Positions 36,272-45,420 are shown, counted from the first letter of the stretch. The stretch is 64,000 nucleotides of DNA from Planctobacterium sp047947135 (GCA_047947135.1 CP170457.1:3906001-3970000), one strand, 5' to 3'. The notes: generated by a model not told the origin, from the sequence alone. A program made the numbers and translations.

Positions 36272-37495
36272 ATGAGACTGAGTTCTATTATCAAATTCCT
36301 GGCCTGTTCCACCCTACTAATGACCTGCCACAGCTATGCAACGCAGTATAAGTTGTTACCTGATGATGGTAAGGCAACAGATCATTTTGGCTTTAGTGTC
36401 GCAATAGACGGCACAACTGCATTAATCGGTGCTTACAAAGCCGATGCCAAAAATGTCCCAGACTCGGGAGCAGCCTACGTATATTCCCTTGGCTCTGCGG
36501 GATGGGAGCAGCAAGCAAAGTTAGTCGCCGAACCTGCACACGCTGATGATACTCTTGGCGGAAATGTGGCATTGAAAAACCACATGGCTATGTTAGGGGT
36601 ACGAAATAGAGACGACAAAGGTGCTGATGCTGGTGCAGTGTTTGCCTTTGAGCGTAAGGCAAATTCCTGGTCGCAAACGCAAATTTTAACCGCTATAGAT
36701 GCTAAACCTGGCGATGCATTTGGTCAGAGCATCGCTCTCACGGAACGATTTCTTGTCATCGGTGCCCCCCACAGCGATTCACCAGATAAAGACACCGGAT
36801 CGGCTTACGTTTACATACGAGACAAAAATACATGGCAATTTCAGGGCAAACTAACGGCAAAAGATGGCGCCGCTGGTGACTTGTTCGGCATCAGTGTAGC
36901 GATCGATGGTGACACCATTCTAGTGGGTGCTGACTTAAATGATGAAAAAGCAGAAAATGCCGGTGCCGTCTATGTCTTTGTATTTGACGGCAAACAATGG
37001 GGTCAACAAGCAAAACTCATGGCTGAAGATGGTGCAAACACTGATATCTTTGGGGTGAGAGTAGCATTGCTTGGTGATACAGCACTAATATCAGCCAGAA
37101 GAGATGACATTGAGGACGTAGGTGTGGATGTTGGCTCAGCCTATATTTTTGAACGAATTAAAAATAAATGGATACAAACACAAAAGTTAGTTGCACCTGA
37201 TGGTGAAACCGATGACAGATTCGGTCGTGGTGTAGCTTTAAACAACGAGATAGCTTTAATCACTGCTATGCAAGATGATACTAATGGCACTGATACGGGC
37301 GCATTGTATGTATTCAAAAAACAACAAGGACAATGGCAATTAATATCGAAAGTAGTGGCTAGTGATGGTGCCATTGAAGATAGATTTGGTTGGAACGTTG
37401 CCCTTTCAGGCAAAAACGCAATCGTCGCTTCTCCTTTACGCGACGACAATGGAAATGCATCGGGCGCGGCTTATATTCAAAACTTGTCGGATTAA
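36272..37495 (+). CDS. Secreted FG-GAP repeat beta-propeller protein
   Basis: A 407-residue exported protein from ATG at 36272 (a TTG directly before it is also in frame). The signal peptide covers about 1-23 (CSTLLMTCHSYA). Seven repeats of about 50 residues, each with a D..FG..VA core (for example DHFGFSVAIDG, DLFGISVAIDG, DRFGRGVALNN, DRFGWNVALSG) and a following G-A-YV strand, predict a seven-bladed integrin-like propeller. The second repeat is degenerate (LGGNVALKN). No enzymatic domain is present; a binding or adhesion role is inference. Part of the accessory block. Confidence 0.82.
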   Translation: MRLSSIIKFLACSTLLMTCHSYATQYKLLPDDGKATDHFGFSVAIDGTTALIGAYKADAKNVPDSGAAYVYSLGSAGWEQQAKLVAEPAHADDTLGGNVALKNHMAMLGVRNRDDKGADAGAVFAFERKANSWSQTQILTAIDAKPGDAFGQSIALTERFLVIGAPHSDSPDKDTGSAYVYIRDKNTWQFQGKLTAKDGAAGDLFGISVAIDGDTILVGADLNDEKAENAGAVYVFVFDGKQWGQQAKLMAEDGANTDIFGVRVALLGDTALISARRDDIEDVGVDVGSAYIFERIKNKWIQTQKLVAPDGETDDRFGRGVALNNEIALITAMQDDTNGTDTGALYVFKKQQGQWQLISKVVASDGAIEDRFGWNVALSGKNAIVASPLRDDNGNASGAAYIQNLSD

Positions 37496-37512
37496 AATCG
37501 CTCTTAAGGGGG

Positions 37513-38433
37513 TTATTTTCCCATCTCACAATCTATCCATTCAAGTATCTCGCAATTAATAATTTCTGGTTGTTCTCTGTGCAAAAAATGGCCAGCATTA
37601 TCTATCAGTGCCCATTGATAATCAGCATCAGGTGTAAAGCAATCTTTTGCCCTTGGGAGCATTTCTTTTCTCATGTCTTGTTGACCACATAAAACACGCG
37701 TAGGAACAGATATTTGTTGGTTTAGTTTGTTGAAAATGTCTTCAAACTCAGGATTTCGATATTTACTTTGAACAGCGGCTCGGTAATACGCCAGCGTATC
37801 CTCAACACTTTGCTGTTTTAACATCGAGGAAATTATATACTCTACATGTTCAAGATCATCAAAATTTGGTGACCAAATTCGCCATAAAAACAATAGAAAC
37901 TTTCCTTTCCTCATTCGAATTAATTTTTCAGGTAGCCAAGGGAGCTGAAATAAAAACCAATGAAACGACCGGATGCAGTGCCTAAGAGATCCTTTTAATG
38001 TTCGGTTAATCTCCACTGGGTGGGGTATAGCCAATATCATTGCGCGACGGACTTTTTCAGGAAACGCCCCTAAAAGTCCATAACTTATTGCGGCCCCCCA
38101 ATCTTGTCCTATCAGGTAGACAGGTTCTCCATCATTTAACACCTCGATTAATTCAACCATATCAACGACCAACGTCGCTCGGTCAAAGTAGCTATTGGGC
38201 TGTGTTGTTGTGGGTAAATATCCTCTGGTAAATGGCACGATAACGCGGTAACCATGTTGGCTTAAAAATCGAATCTGATGTTCCCAGGAGTAAGCATTAT
38301 CAGGATAGCCATGAATTAACAGTACTGTTGGCCCTTTACCGGCTTCCAAATAGGCATAGTTTGCGCCATTTACTGCCACGCTTTTATGCTCCGCATAATC
38401 TATGTATTTCATGCCGTTATTTTCCCGAATCAT
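37513..38433 (-). CDS. Alpha/beta hydrolase, epoxide hydrolase/haloalkane dehalogenase-like
   Basis: A 306-residue cytoplasmic hydrolase. The oxyanion motif LLIHGYPDNAYSW is at about 38-50. The nucleophile elbow is GQDWGA with aspartate instead of serine, as in epoxide hydrolases and haloalkane dehalogenases. A basic cap region follows (about 155-210), and the catalytic His lies in NAGHFLHRE near 284. Two starts are possible, ATG at 38433 and ATG at 38412. It converges on the FG-GAP gene. Substrate unknown. Confidence 0.87.
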   Translation of the reverse strand: MIRENNGMKYIDYAEHKSVAVNGANYAYLEAGKGPTVLLIHGYPDNAYSWEHQIRFLSQHGYRVIVPFTRGYLPTTTQPNSYFDRATLVVDMVELIEVLNDGEPVYLIGQDWGAAISYGLLGAFPEKVRRAMILAIPHPVEINRTLKGSLRHCIRSFHWFLFQLPWLPEKLIRMRKGKFLLFLWRIWSPNFDDLEHVEYIISSMLKQQSVEDTLAYYRAAVQSKYRNPEFEDIFNKLNQQISVPTRVLCGQQDMRKEMLPRAKDCFTPDADYQWALIDNAGHFLHREQPEIINCEILEWIDCEMGK

Positions 38434-38626
38434 TGATAGGCTGCCTGCAACTGCTACAGCGCTTAAGCGATACTTTTCCGTTAATTATTTGCCGATAACA
38501 TAACTCAGTAGCCGATGGCTTACATATTAATGTGGGGATACATAAAACGGCTGGAAAATCGTAAAGCTTGTAATATTTGCCTGTGAATTATGTAGTACTT
38601 GTTTCACAGTTCGTATGACCGCAAGC

Positions 38627-39400
38627 TTATTTTTTATAGGACTCTTCAAGTCGATCTAATCGACGCAACAGTGCTGGCCAGGCAAGTAGGTTTGCCGCTT
38701 GTTTTGCTATTTTCTCATCTCGACCCTGCATTCCAACTTTATCTTGTATCACTTCGGGTGTGGCATAGTATTCACCCGATGAGCTACTTAATGTCGCGAT
38801 TTGCATTTCACAGGCCCGTTCAATGAAATAGGTTCTCATAAACGCCTCAGCGACCGTCTCCCCCACCGTTAATGTTCCGTGATTTCTGAGTAACATAATA
38901 TTTTTATCCCCTAAATCACGTTGTAATCTGGGACGTTCGTCCAGATCTACAGCAACACCTTCAAAGTCATGATAAGCAATGTCATCTCGAATGAGCATCG
39001 CGGTTTGATTGAGAGGTAAAAGACCTTTTGGGTCGGTTGCTACCGCTGTGCCGGAAATGGTATGCAAGTGAAAAACACAATTGGCATCATGACGAACTTG
39101 ATGGATAGCAGAATGAATTGTAAACCCTGCAGGGTTAACCTCAAATGGAGAAGGCGCGATTTTCTCGCCTTTGATATTTATTTTTATTAGGCTCGATGCA
39201 GTTACCTCATCAAACATCAACCCAAATGGGTTTATTAGAAACTCATTATCAGTATCAGGAACACGCGCAGAAATGTGGGTAAATATAAGATCATCCCAAC
39301 CAAAACTTGCGACAAGGCGATACGCCGCAGCAAGATTTACTCTCGTTTCCCATTCTTGTTCTGAACAATCAGAACTACTTTCGTAATTTGCACTTTCCAT
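38627..39400 (-). CDS. Class II aldolase/adducin family protein
   Basis: 257 residues from ATG at 39400; the frame extends to a TTG at 39466 with no better site. The fold carries the zinc-site histidines of class II aldolases: FHLHTISGTAVA and LRNHGTLTVGE. HISARVPD lies near the N-terminus. Relatives act on sugar phosphates or related hydroxy-acids, but many are uncharacterised. It lies between the hydrolase and the GlxA-type regulator, all on the minus strand with gaps of about 150-190 bp, so they are probably separate units. Confidence 0.85.
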   Translation of the reverse strand: MESANYESSSDCSEQEWETRVNLAAAYRLVASFGWDDLIFTHISARVPDTDNEFLINPFGLMFDEVTASSLIKINIKGEKIAPSPFEVNPAGFTIHSAIHQVRHDANCVFHLHTISGTAVATDPKGLLPLNQTAMLIRDDIAYHDFEGVAVDLDERPRLQRDLGDKNIMLLRNHGTLTVGETVAEAFMRTYFIERACEMQIATLSSSSGEYYATPEVIQDKVGMQGRDEKIAKQAANLLAWPALLRRLDRLEESYKK

Positions 39401-39551
39401 TGAATCACATTCTTTAGTCGATAAGTATGTGTGAATTTTACCTATTTTCTTATAAGAGAATGTCAACAGACTTACATTTCAAGCAAAACTAAATACATTC
39501 ATCTATGGCTTTCTGGAAAGTTAAATTGCAACAAAAAAAGGGTTTATCGCT

Positions 39552-40526
39552 CTATTGAGTTGTAAGCCTTTCGCTGTGATTGCCCGATTTCGAATCACCG
39601 CGAAAGCGTAATCGGTAATCCATAGGGGAAATGGATAAACACTTCTTAAAGTTGTGCCTTAAGGTTACTGCCGACTCAAAGCCTGACAGCTGTGCTAACT
39701 GTTCCATTGAATAATTAGTTGACTCCAGAAGTTGCCTGGCTTTATCAACCTTTCTCTCTAACAACCAATGCAATGGAGTCATTTTATAGTGCTTTTTAAA
39801 TTGCCTATCAAATGTTCTGCGGGTCATATTGGCATTCCTGGCCATGTCTGAAATGGTCAATTCTGGCGATAAATTTAACACTGCCCAGTCGAGAGTCTGA
39901 GAAATATTCGATTTCGTTTTCACTATGGGTTTTTCTACAAACTGCGCCTGCCCCCCGTTTCTGTGAGCAGGCAACACCAGTCGTCTTGCAACCGCATTGG
40001 CGCAATCGTACCCAAAGTCTTGCCTTATCACTTCAATACCTAAATCGATACCTGCAGCGCTACCAGCCGAGCATCCGATAACCCCATCGTATTGGTAAAG
40101 AATATCGTCTTTATAATTGATGTGCGGAAATTGAGATTTAAACCTGTCCGCATAACGCCAATGGGTCGTCGCTACCCGTCCATCAAGCAGGCCCAGTTCA
40201 GCCAGTAAGAATGCTCCGGAACAAAAGCTAATAATGCGCCCACCCCTTTCATAGTGCTTTAACACCTCATTCTGTAGATGAGCGTCAATATCAATTTTGC
40301 CCACGGGAAACGATGGGATCACCAAAAGATCGGACGCCGGAATGTGAACGACTTTTTCACAGTGGAATTGGGTTTCGCAAAGTCCATTGAAACTAGCTCT
40401 TTTCAGCGCGACAACCTTAGTTGTATACCAGTGTTCAAATTCCTCTCGTGGCAATGCAAAAAGTTCGATCGCTGATGCAAGTTCAAATAGAGACAATTGT
40501 TCTGTTACTAGAATGGTTGCTCTCAT
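39552..40526 (-). CDS. GlxA-type AraC family regulator with DJ-1/PfpI domain
   Basis: 324 residues from ATG at 40526, preceded by GGAAAG; a TTG 60 nt upstream is less likely. An N-terminal DJ-1/PfpI-like domain covers about 1-175 (MRATILVTEQLSLFELASAI, ISFCSGAFLLAELGLLDGR) with the cysteine of the nucleophile elbow present. An AraC double helix-turn-helix lies at about 205-310 (ISDMARNANMTRRTFDRQF). It is divergent from the rhodanese gene across 120 bp, so that gene is a likely target. Confidence 0.9.
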   Translation of the reverse strand: MRATILVTEQLSLFELASAIELFALPREEFEHWYTTKVVALKRASFNGLCETQFHCEKVVHIPASDLLVIPSFPVGKIDIDAHLQNEVLKHYERGGRIISFCSGAFLLAELGLLDGRVATTHWRYADRFKSQFPHINYKDDILYQYDGVIGCSAGSAAGIDLGIEVIRQDFGYDCANAVARRLVLPAHRNGGQAQFVEKPIVKTKSNISQTLDWAVLNLSPELTISDMARNANMTRRTFDRQFKKHYKMTPLHWLLERKVDKARQLLESTNYSMEQLAQLSGFESAVTLRHNFKKCLSISPMDYRLRFRGDSKSGNHSERLTTQ

Positions 40527-40646
40527 TGTGGCTTTCCAGACCAAAAAAGATGTCCATATATTATCGAAAGATGTCTTTTTGGACAATTCAAGTAACGGAT
40601 ATTTCGATGATAATAATCCCTAAGTATCAAACAAGAGGACAACACC

Positions 40647-41045
40647 GTGCACTCAACTGTCGTCAGACCAAAACCAGCCAGTAGCGAAGAAGCACTGAAT
40701 CACTTCCAATCACATTTGCAATATGAAACAGATTGCTGGGACGTACATTATGCTTTGACAAATAACTTGCATGACTTTGTATTATTAGATGTAAGAGCAA
40801 TTGAAACAGCTAAACAAGGATATATTGATGGAGCCGTTTTAATGCCCTATACCGATATACATAAAGCATCACTGGAAGCCTATCCACCTGATGCGGTGTA
40901 TGTGGTCTATTGTGCAGGACCGCATTGTAATGCCACTGAAAAAGCAGCAATCCGATTAGCCAGACTTGGTAGACCCGTCAAAAAAATGATCGGAGGTGTT
41001 ACAGGCTGGATTGATGAAGGCTTTGAGCTTAAATCTGATGCCTGA
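40647..41045 (+). CDS. Rhodanese-like domain protein
   Basis: A 132-residue single-domain sulfurtransferase-like protein, starting at GTG with AAGAGGA 7 nt upstream. The rhodanese fold shows in FVLLDVRAIETAKQGYIDGA (about 44-63) and GGVTGWIDEGF near the C-terminus. The active loop YCAGPHCNAT has Cys89 as likely catalytic cysteine and Cys94 beside it. This loop type occurs in regulator-linked rhodaneses. Divergent from the GlxA-like regulator. Confidence 0.87.
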   Translation: MHSTVVRPKPASSEEALNHFQSHLQYETDCWDVHYALTNNLHDFVLLDVRAIETAKQGYIDGAVLMPYTDIHKASLEAYPPDAVYVVYCAGPHCNATEKAAIRLARLGRPVKKMIGGVTGWIDEGFELKSDA

Positions 41046-41425
41046 TATGCATATAAGAGAAGCACAGCCAGGGGCTGTGCTCAGTGATTCGTTCTAACGA
41101 AAAAACTGGCCGGGCTAACGGGTTACGCAACACAATTTGCCGTTAGCCTACTCGCATGACCCCATGTCATGGAGTAACAATTAATCGTTCTACTGACTAA
41201 TCAGTGTAGTGGCTGTTGAAATGAATGAAAATTGGAAGAAGATTTAGCGCTGCTCTATAGCAAATCCGGAAAACTACGGCTATTGACATTTCGGCTCTAT
41301 CAATTCAAATTTCAATTCACGCTACGAAGTCGGCGAGAGTGTTCAACCACATCGATACGAAACCGTGCAAAAAAATCGGTTGCAGGTGAAGAAAATAGCG
41401 ACAAAGTTTAAAGTAGAGGGCCAAA
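41046..41425. other. Intergenic region with two inverted repeats
   Basis: 380 bp between the rhodanese gene and gloA, without coding potential. One 9-bp inverted repeat (AGCACAGCC/GGCTGTGCT, about 41060-41081) lies close after the rhodanese stop and may act as a weak terminator. A second (GGCTAACGG at 41113-41121, CCGTTAGCC at 41140-41148) is separated by 18 nt. This is the right-hand edge of the accessory block and may hold an insertion junction. Confidence 0.5.
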
Positions 41426-41806
41426 ATGAGACTACTGCACACAATGTTAAGGGTGGGCAATCTGGAAGAGTCGATTGCGTTTTATACCGAATTGTTAGGC
41501 ATGAAGCTGTTACGCAAAAGCGACAATGAACAATATCGGTATACACTGGCATTTGTGGGTTATGGACCCGAAGACAGCCACTCAGTTCTGGAGCTGACTT
41601 ACAACTGGGACAAAGACAGTTATGAGCACGGCGAGGCATTTGGTCATATTGCCATCGGTGTCACTGACATCTACACAGTATGTGAACAGATCAGCAATAA
41701 AGGTGGCGATGTTTATCGTGCCCCCGGACCGGTAAAAGGTGGTAGTACGATAATTGCATTTGTCCGGGATCCAAATGGATACGCGATTGAACTTATTCAA
41801 AAATAG
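41426..41806 (+). CDS. gloA: Lactoylglutathione lyase (glyoxalase I)
   Basis: A 126-residue enzyme that isomerises the methylglyoxal-glutathione hemithioacetal to S-lactoylglutathione. The four metal ligands are in place: His5, Glu55 (VLELTYNW), His73 (FGHIAIGV) and Glu122 (YAIELIQ). GAGGG precedes the ATG. The short form, about 10 residues less than E. coli at the C-terminus, fits the Ni/Co-type bacterial enzymes. In Vibrio it is close to rnt and motY, which also lie nearby here. Confidence 0.95.
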   Translation: MRLLHTMLRVGNLEESIAFYTELLGMKLLRKSDNEQYRYTLAFVGYGPEDSHSVLELTYNWDKDSYEHGEAFGHIAIGVTDIYTVCEQISNKGGDVYRAPGPVKGGSTIIAFVRDPNGYAIELIQK

Positions 41807-42131
41807 GTCGGGCCTTCTTCAATCAAAATAAGCTTCTGCGTGTTCTCCCAAAGTTCGAAGTCCCACCGACTACCTCATTGTAGTGGCCTGATAACCATCA
41901 CTTTTGACACATCAATGCAAATTGCTTGTAAGAAAGTGTGTCATTATTTTTCCTGCCGAAAAAGGAGATAATTGCCGTTTAACCTGTATTTGCGACCACT
42001 CGTCCTAATATCCTTGAAAATAGAAGAGGGTTTTCCAGCCGTGCGGCGCATTTTGAAACATTTGTCTTCGAGCGTAATAACTGCAAGTCACTTATAGTAA
42101 AAGGGCTGACAAACTAAAGTGAGGAACACAC
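41807..42131. other. Intergenic region, no recognised feature
   Basis: 325 bp between gloA and the S9-type propeller gene. No terminator with a T-run and no credible frame longer than a few codons was found. GTGAGGA just before 42132 is the ribosome-binding site of the next gene. Confidence 0.4.
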
Positions 42132-43316
42132 ATGTTTAACTACGCTCGCAGCTCAATTGCTGCATGTTTAATCGCAGCTAGTTGTTTTACGCAGGCAGAA
42201 ATTACACCTGATTTAACAAAAGTCGATTACACCCTGCCGGAGGTTAAAGTTTCACCTGATGGCAAATACCTCGGACTTGCTCTGGTGAACGAAGGGCGAC
42301 GCTCGCTGGTAGTTGTTGAGACTGAAACATTTAAGACAGTTGGTGGCGTTAATTTTGGTGATTTCCAGGATGTTGGCAATTTTTACTGGGCCACGGATGA
42401 ACGGCTCATTACCGAGATTTTGCATCGCGAAGAGTGGAATCCAAATGCCAAGTATTATGGCGAATTGTACTCCATTGATTTTGACGGCAAACACGGCGAG
42501 ATGATATACGGCTTCAGGGCTGGCGAACAACAAACCGGCAGTGTTCGTAAGGTACGAGAGGATATTTACGGTTGGGCCAGAATTGTCAGCCTGATGCCAA
42601 ATGATCCCAAGCACATTTTAATTTCTTCGACTTTGATCCCCGACGGAAGTGACTTGCTGACAGAACGTCAACAACGAGACAAGATTTCCATTGATCAGAT
42701 GAAAGGCCTGCACTCTACGGTGCACCGATTAAATATCCACACTGGTAAATTATCGCCATCAAAAGCACGCTCGCCTGCACCAAACGCCAAGATGTTTGCC
42801 AATGACGACGGTGAACTATTGTATGCCATTGGTGGTAATGGTGATTCACAGGAACTATACGCCTATACCGACGATGACTGGAAATTGATGAATATTGGTC
42901 AAGGAGGCGAATACACGCCACTTGGTTTTGATAAGGACTACAGTAAACTTGTCTATATCGATAATCCTGAAGGTAAAGACAGTTGTGTTTACGAGTACAG
43001 CTTCAGTACGCAATCCAGTCAACAACTTGGGGATATATGTGGTGTCAATGCTGAGTATGTCCAATCGTGCGCGGAGTTCAAAACAGCCTACGCCGTTAAA
43101 ATAGCGAATTCAGCCGACTACCAGATGCTGACTCAGGACAGTAAAGAAGCCAACTTTTTTGCCTCCGTTTACGAGTTATTTGCTGGCCACGAGATAGATA
43201 TAACCAGTGGCAGTGAAGATGGTACCTACTGGGTTGTTCGTGCTTCGAATGAAGAAACCCCTGTGAGCTACTATTTATACAATGGTAATAGCAACCAGTT
43301 TAATAAATTGCTGTAG
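42132..43316 (+). CDS. Secreted S9-peptidase-like beta-propeller without catalytic domain
   Basis: A 394-residue exported protein with a signal peptide (about 1-22, CLIAASCFTQA). The whole mature part resembles the N-terminal propeller of Alteromonadales S9 (prolyl oligopeptidase/acylaminoacyl-peptidase) proteins, for example VKVSPDGKYLGLAL and FYWATDERLI. Full-length relatives are about 640 residues and carry a C-terminal alpha/beta hydrolase domain, absent here. The stop is followed within 35 bp by a strong terminator and no hydrolase remnant follows. Either a clean truncation or a stand-alone propeller; it cannot be a protease as it stands. Confidence 0.75.
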   Translation: MFNYARSSIAACLIAASCFTQAEITPDLTKVDYTLPEVKVSPDGKYLGLALVNEGRRSLVVVETETFKTVGGVNFGDFQDVGNFYWATDERLITEILHREEWNPNAKYYGELYSIDFDGKHGEMIYGFRAGEQQTGSVRKVREDIYGWARIVSLMPNDPKHILISSTLIPDGSDLLTERQQRDKISIDQMKGLHSTVHRLNIHTGKLSPSKARSPAPNAKMFANDDGELLYAIGGNGDSQELYAYTDDDWKLMNIGQGGEYTPLGFDKDYSKLVYIDNPEGKDSCVYEYSFSTQSSQQLGDICGVNAEYVQSCAEFKTAYAVKIANSADYQMLTQDSKEANFFASVYELFAGHEIDITSGSEDGTYWVVRASNEETPVSYYLYNGNSNQFNKLL

Positions 43317-43348
43317 CTAAGGCGAATTGGCCTAGAAAGCTTTAACTG

Positions 43349-43383
43349 AAAAAGCCAGCTGTCAAATGACGCTGGCTTTTTTA
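43349..43383. terminator. Bidirectional rho-independent terminator
   Basis: AAAAAGCCAGC and GCTGGCTTTTTT flank an 11-nt loop. The A-run before and T-run after allow it to end both the propeller gene on the plus strand and the small membrane protein gene on the minus strand. Confidence 0.88.
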
Positions 43384-43417
43384 ATATCTTTAGCAACGTG
43401 CTTTATAGCACTCCGCG

Positions 43418-43552
43418 TTATACCGCTGTGGCCTGATAAACAATGGTGAAGGCCATCCAGCATAGATAAGCCGCCGTGCCGAACCAGAAAGAGTTCAAGC
43501 TGTAGTACAACCATTTGCGAGTATAATTAAGATCTTGTTGTGCTGCTTTCAT
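43418..43552 (-). CDS. Small single-span membrane protein (44 residues)
   Basis: Reading the minus strand from ATG at 43552 to TAA at 43418 gives 44 codons. A polar, slightly charged N-terminus (MKAAQQDLNYTRKW) is followed by one hydrophobic, aromatic segment (about 19-40, SFWFGTAAYLCWMAFTIV) and a short tail QATAV. A purine-rich stretch GGCAGGTAG precedes the start. The strong bidirectional terminator lies just after its stop. I do not recognise a family. It is convergent with the propeller gene and downstream of motY on the same strand. Confidence 0.6.
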   Translation of the reverse strand: MKAAQQDLNYTRKWLYYSLNSFWFGTAAYLCWMAFTIVYQATAV

Positions 43553-43670
43553 TTAATACTACCTGCCGCTTATCTTACTTTTTATATCGACAGATAGATT
43601 ATTTTTCTTTAGCAAAAATATGCGAAATGGTTATCAAATTAGAAAGGGAGCTGATGCTCCCTGAAGAATG

Positions 43671-44531
43671 CTATGGCCGTTGCATGCGAATCACAACGCG
43701 TCTGTTTTTAGCCCGTGATTCTGGTGTATTATTCGGTGCGGCGTGACGGCGCTCACCGTGGCCTGTCACATCAATGCGCCCAGCTTCGACCCCCATATCA
43801 CTGAAATAAGATTTCACTTCATTGGCGCGCTGTATCGACAGCTCCATGTTCTTCCATCGACCGCCATGACTATCGCTATAGCCATCCAATAACACTAATT
43901 CCATACTGGGATCTTCGCTAAGATAAGCGCCAATCATTTCCAGTTTTTTGCGTGAGCCTTTCGTTAATTTGGCACTGTTTTTCTCGTAACTTAAGACAGT
44001 GTAGGCAATATCATCAAAACTGAACGGCAATAAGTTAGAAACACAATTTACAAAATCTTCGTACGGCTCTCTGAAATTCGCAGAATTAAGCGCAACAGCT
44101 ATCCCGTCGCGAGGGTTATACCAGTCCCGATAATAAAGTGTTGGCCAATATCCTTTCTCTAGCTCGGATAACATGGTCCAGGCAGCTTGCTCTGGTAAGT
44201 CACCGTTAAACTGTTTACGAATGGTCATATCAGCAATGCTATATTGCAATTCCCCAGGCATCCATTTTGGTGGAACAGAGTAAACATTTGCGATTCCATA
44301 ATGCTTGGGTAAACGCAACATATCTAACTCGAACTCCATATTCAGAGTTTTGCTGGCGTAACTAGTGAAAATTGCAGCACCGTAACCGGGTAAATTATGG
44401 GCAAGCGTGCATTGAATACGTGATGGCGTCATGTTGCGCCAGTAAGATTCTTCAACATCGGCAGAATACTGTCTCAAGCTGGCGGAAGCGAAAGACGAAA
44501 GCAGCGACGCGAGAAGGAAAAGATATTTCAT
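43671..44531 (-). CDS. motY: Sodium-type flagellar motor protein MotY
   Basis: 286 residues from ATG at 44531, which is preceded by AGGGTGG and starts a signal peptide (MKYLFLLASLLSSFASA). The N-terminal MotY-specific domain covers about 20-160 (RIQCTLAHNLPGYGAAIF). A C-terminal OmpA-like peptidoglycan-binding domain covers about 175-285 (LLDGYSDSHGGRWKNMELS, RANEVKSYF, GHGERRHAAPN). MotY forms the T-ring that holds the PomA/PomB Na+ stators in Vibrio. Divergent from rnt, as in Vibrio. Confidence 0.92.
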   Translation of the reverse strand: MKYLFLLASLLSSFASASLRQYSADVEESYWRNMTPSRIQCTLAHNLPGYGAAIFTSYASKTLNMEFELDMLRLPKHYGIANVYSVPPKWMPGELQYSIADMTIRKQFNGDLPEQAAWTMLSELEKGYWPTLYYRDWYNPRDGIAVALNSANFREPYEDFVNCVSNLLPFSFDDIAYTVLSYEKNSAKLTKGSRKKLEMIGAYLSEDPSMELVLLDGYSDSHGGRWKNMELSIQRANEVKSYFSDMGVEAGRIDVTGHGERRHAAPNNTPESRAKNRRVVIRMQRP

Positions 44532-44759
44532 AACCACCCTGTAAATTGACCCGTGCTCACTTTGTATCGACCAAAGCAAAAAAAGGTTAAATCAAATTCA
44601 CACACCTACCCTCTGTTCTTATCTTAGCAAGAAGTGACGAATTTATCAGCAGTTGGATGCTGAAGTTGTGCAGAGGCATGGATTCTTACTGACTTTAATG
44701 GATATCCACTATATTCCTTGTCATAATTCGCCCTTTGAAATGTCGAGTTGCGCTAAAAC

Positions 44760-45389
44760 ATGCTAGAAAACGGATATTCCCTGGTTGATCGATTTCGTGG
44801 TTACTTTCCTGTGGTTGTAGATATCGAAACCGCCGGGTTTAATGCCAATACAGACGCCTTGCTCGAAATCGCTGCCGTGACTTTAAAAATGAATCTAGAG
44901 GGTTTCCTATCTTTGGATAAAACCATACATTTTCATGTCGAGCCGTTTGAAGGGGCCAATCTGGAAAAGTCAGCACTGGACTTTAACGGTATCGATCCTC
45001 ATTGCAGTCTTAGGGGTGCCGTTTCAGAAAACACTGTTTTAAAAGAAATGTTCAAAGAGTTAAGAAAGCTGCAAAAAGAGGCGGATTGTCAACGCTGTGT
45101 AATGGTAGCCCACAATGCCGCATTTGATATGAGTTTTCTTAATGCTGCTATTGAACGACAAAATATCAAACGCAGCCCGTTCCACCCTTTTGTCTCTTTT
45201 GATAGTACCAGTCTTTCGGCATTGGCTTACGGTCAGACAGTTTTGGTGAAAGCCTGCGCAGAAGCCGGTATTGATTTCGATCCTGATGAAGCGCATTCCG
45301 CATTGTATGATGCCGAAAAAACCGCACAGTTATTTTGTAAGATAGTGAACAAGTGGCATCACTTAGGCGGCTGGCCCGCCAAAAAGTAG
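44760..45389 (+). CDS. rnt: Ribonuclease T
   Basis: A 209-residue DEDD-family 3'-5' exoribonuclease that trims tRNA and other RNA 3' ends. The catalytic residues are Asp21 and Glu23 (VVDIETAGF), the Asp in AHNAAFDMSFLNA, and His/Asp in EAHSALYDAEKTA, the DEDDh set. The N-terminus is a little shorter than in E. coli (215 residues). Divergent from motY over 228 bp. Confidence 0.96.
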   Translation: MLENGYSLVDRFRGYFPVVVDIETAGFNANTDALLEIAAVTLKMNLEGFLSLDKTIHFHVEPFEGANLEKSALDFNGIDPHCSLRGAVSENTVLKEMFKELRKLQKEADCQRCVMVAHNAAFDMSFLNAAIERQNIKRSPFHPFVSFDSTSLSALAYGQTVLVKACAEAGIDFDPDEAHSALYDAEKTAQLFCKIVNKWHHLGGWPAKK

Positions 45390-45420
45390 TTGCTTTAGGC
45401 TGTTTCGGGGGAGCCGTTGC

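Noticed and set aside
41140..41240. Operator palindrome around ACTGA...TCAGT
   Set aside because: Only 5 bp pair without bulges; too short to separate from chance.
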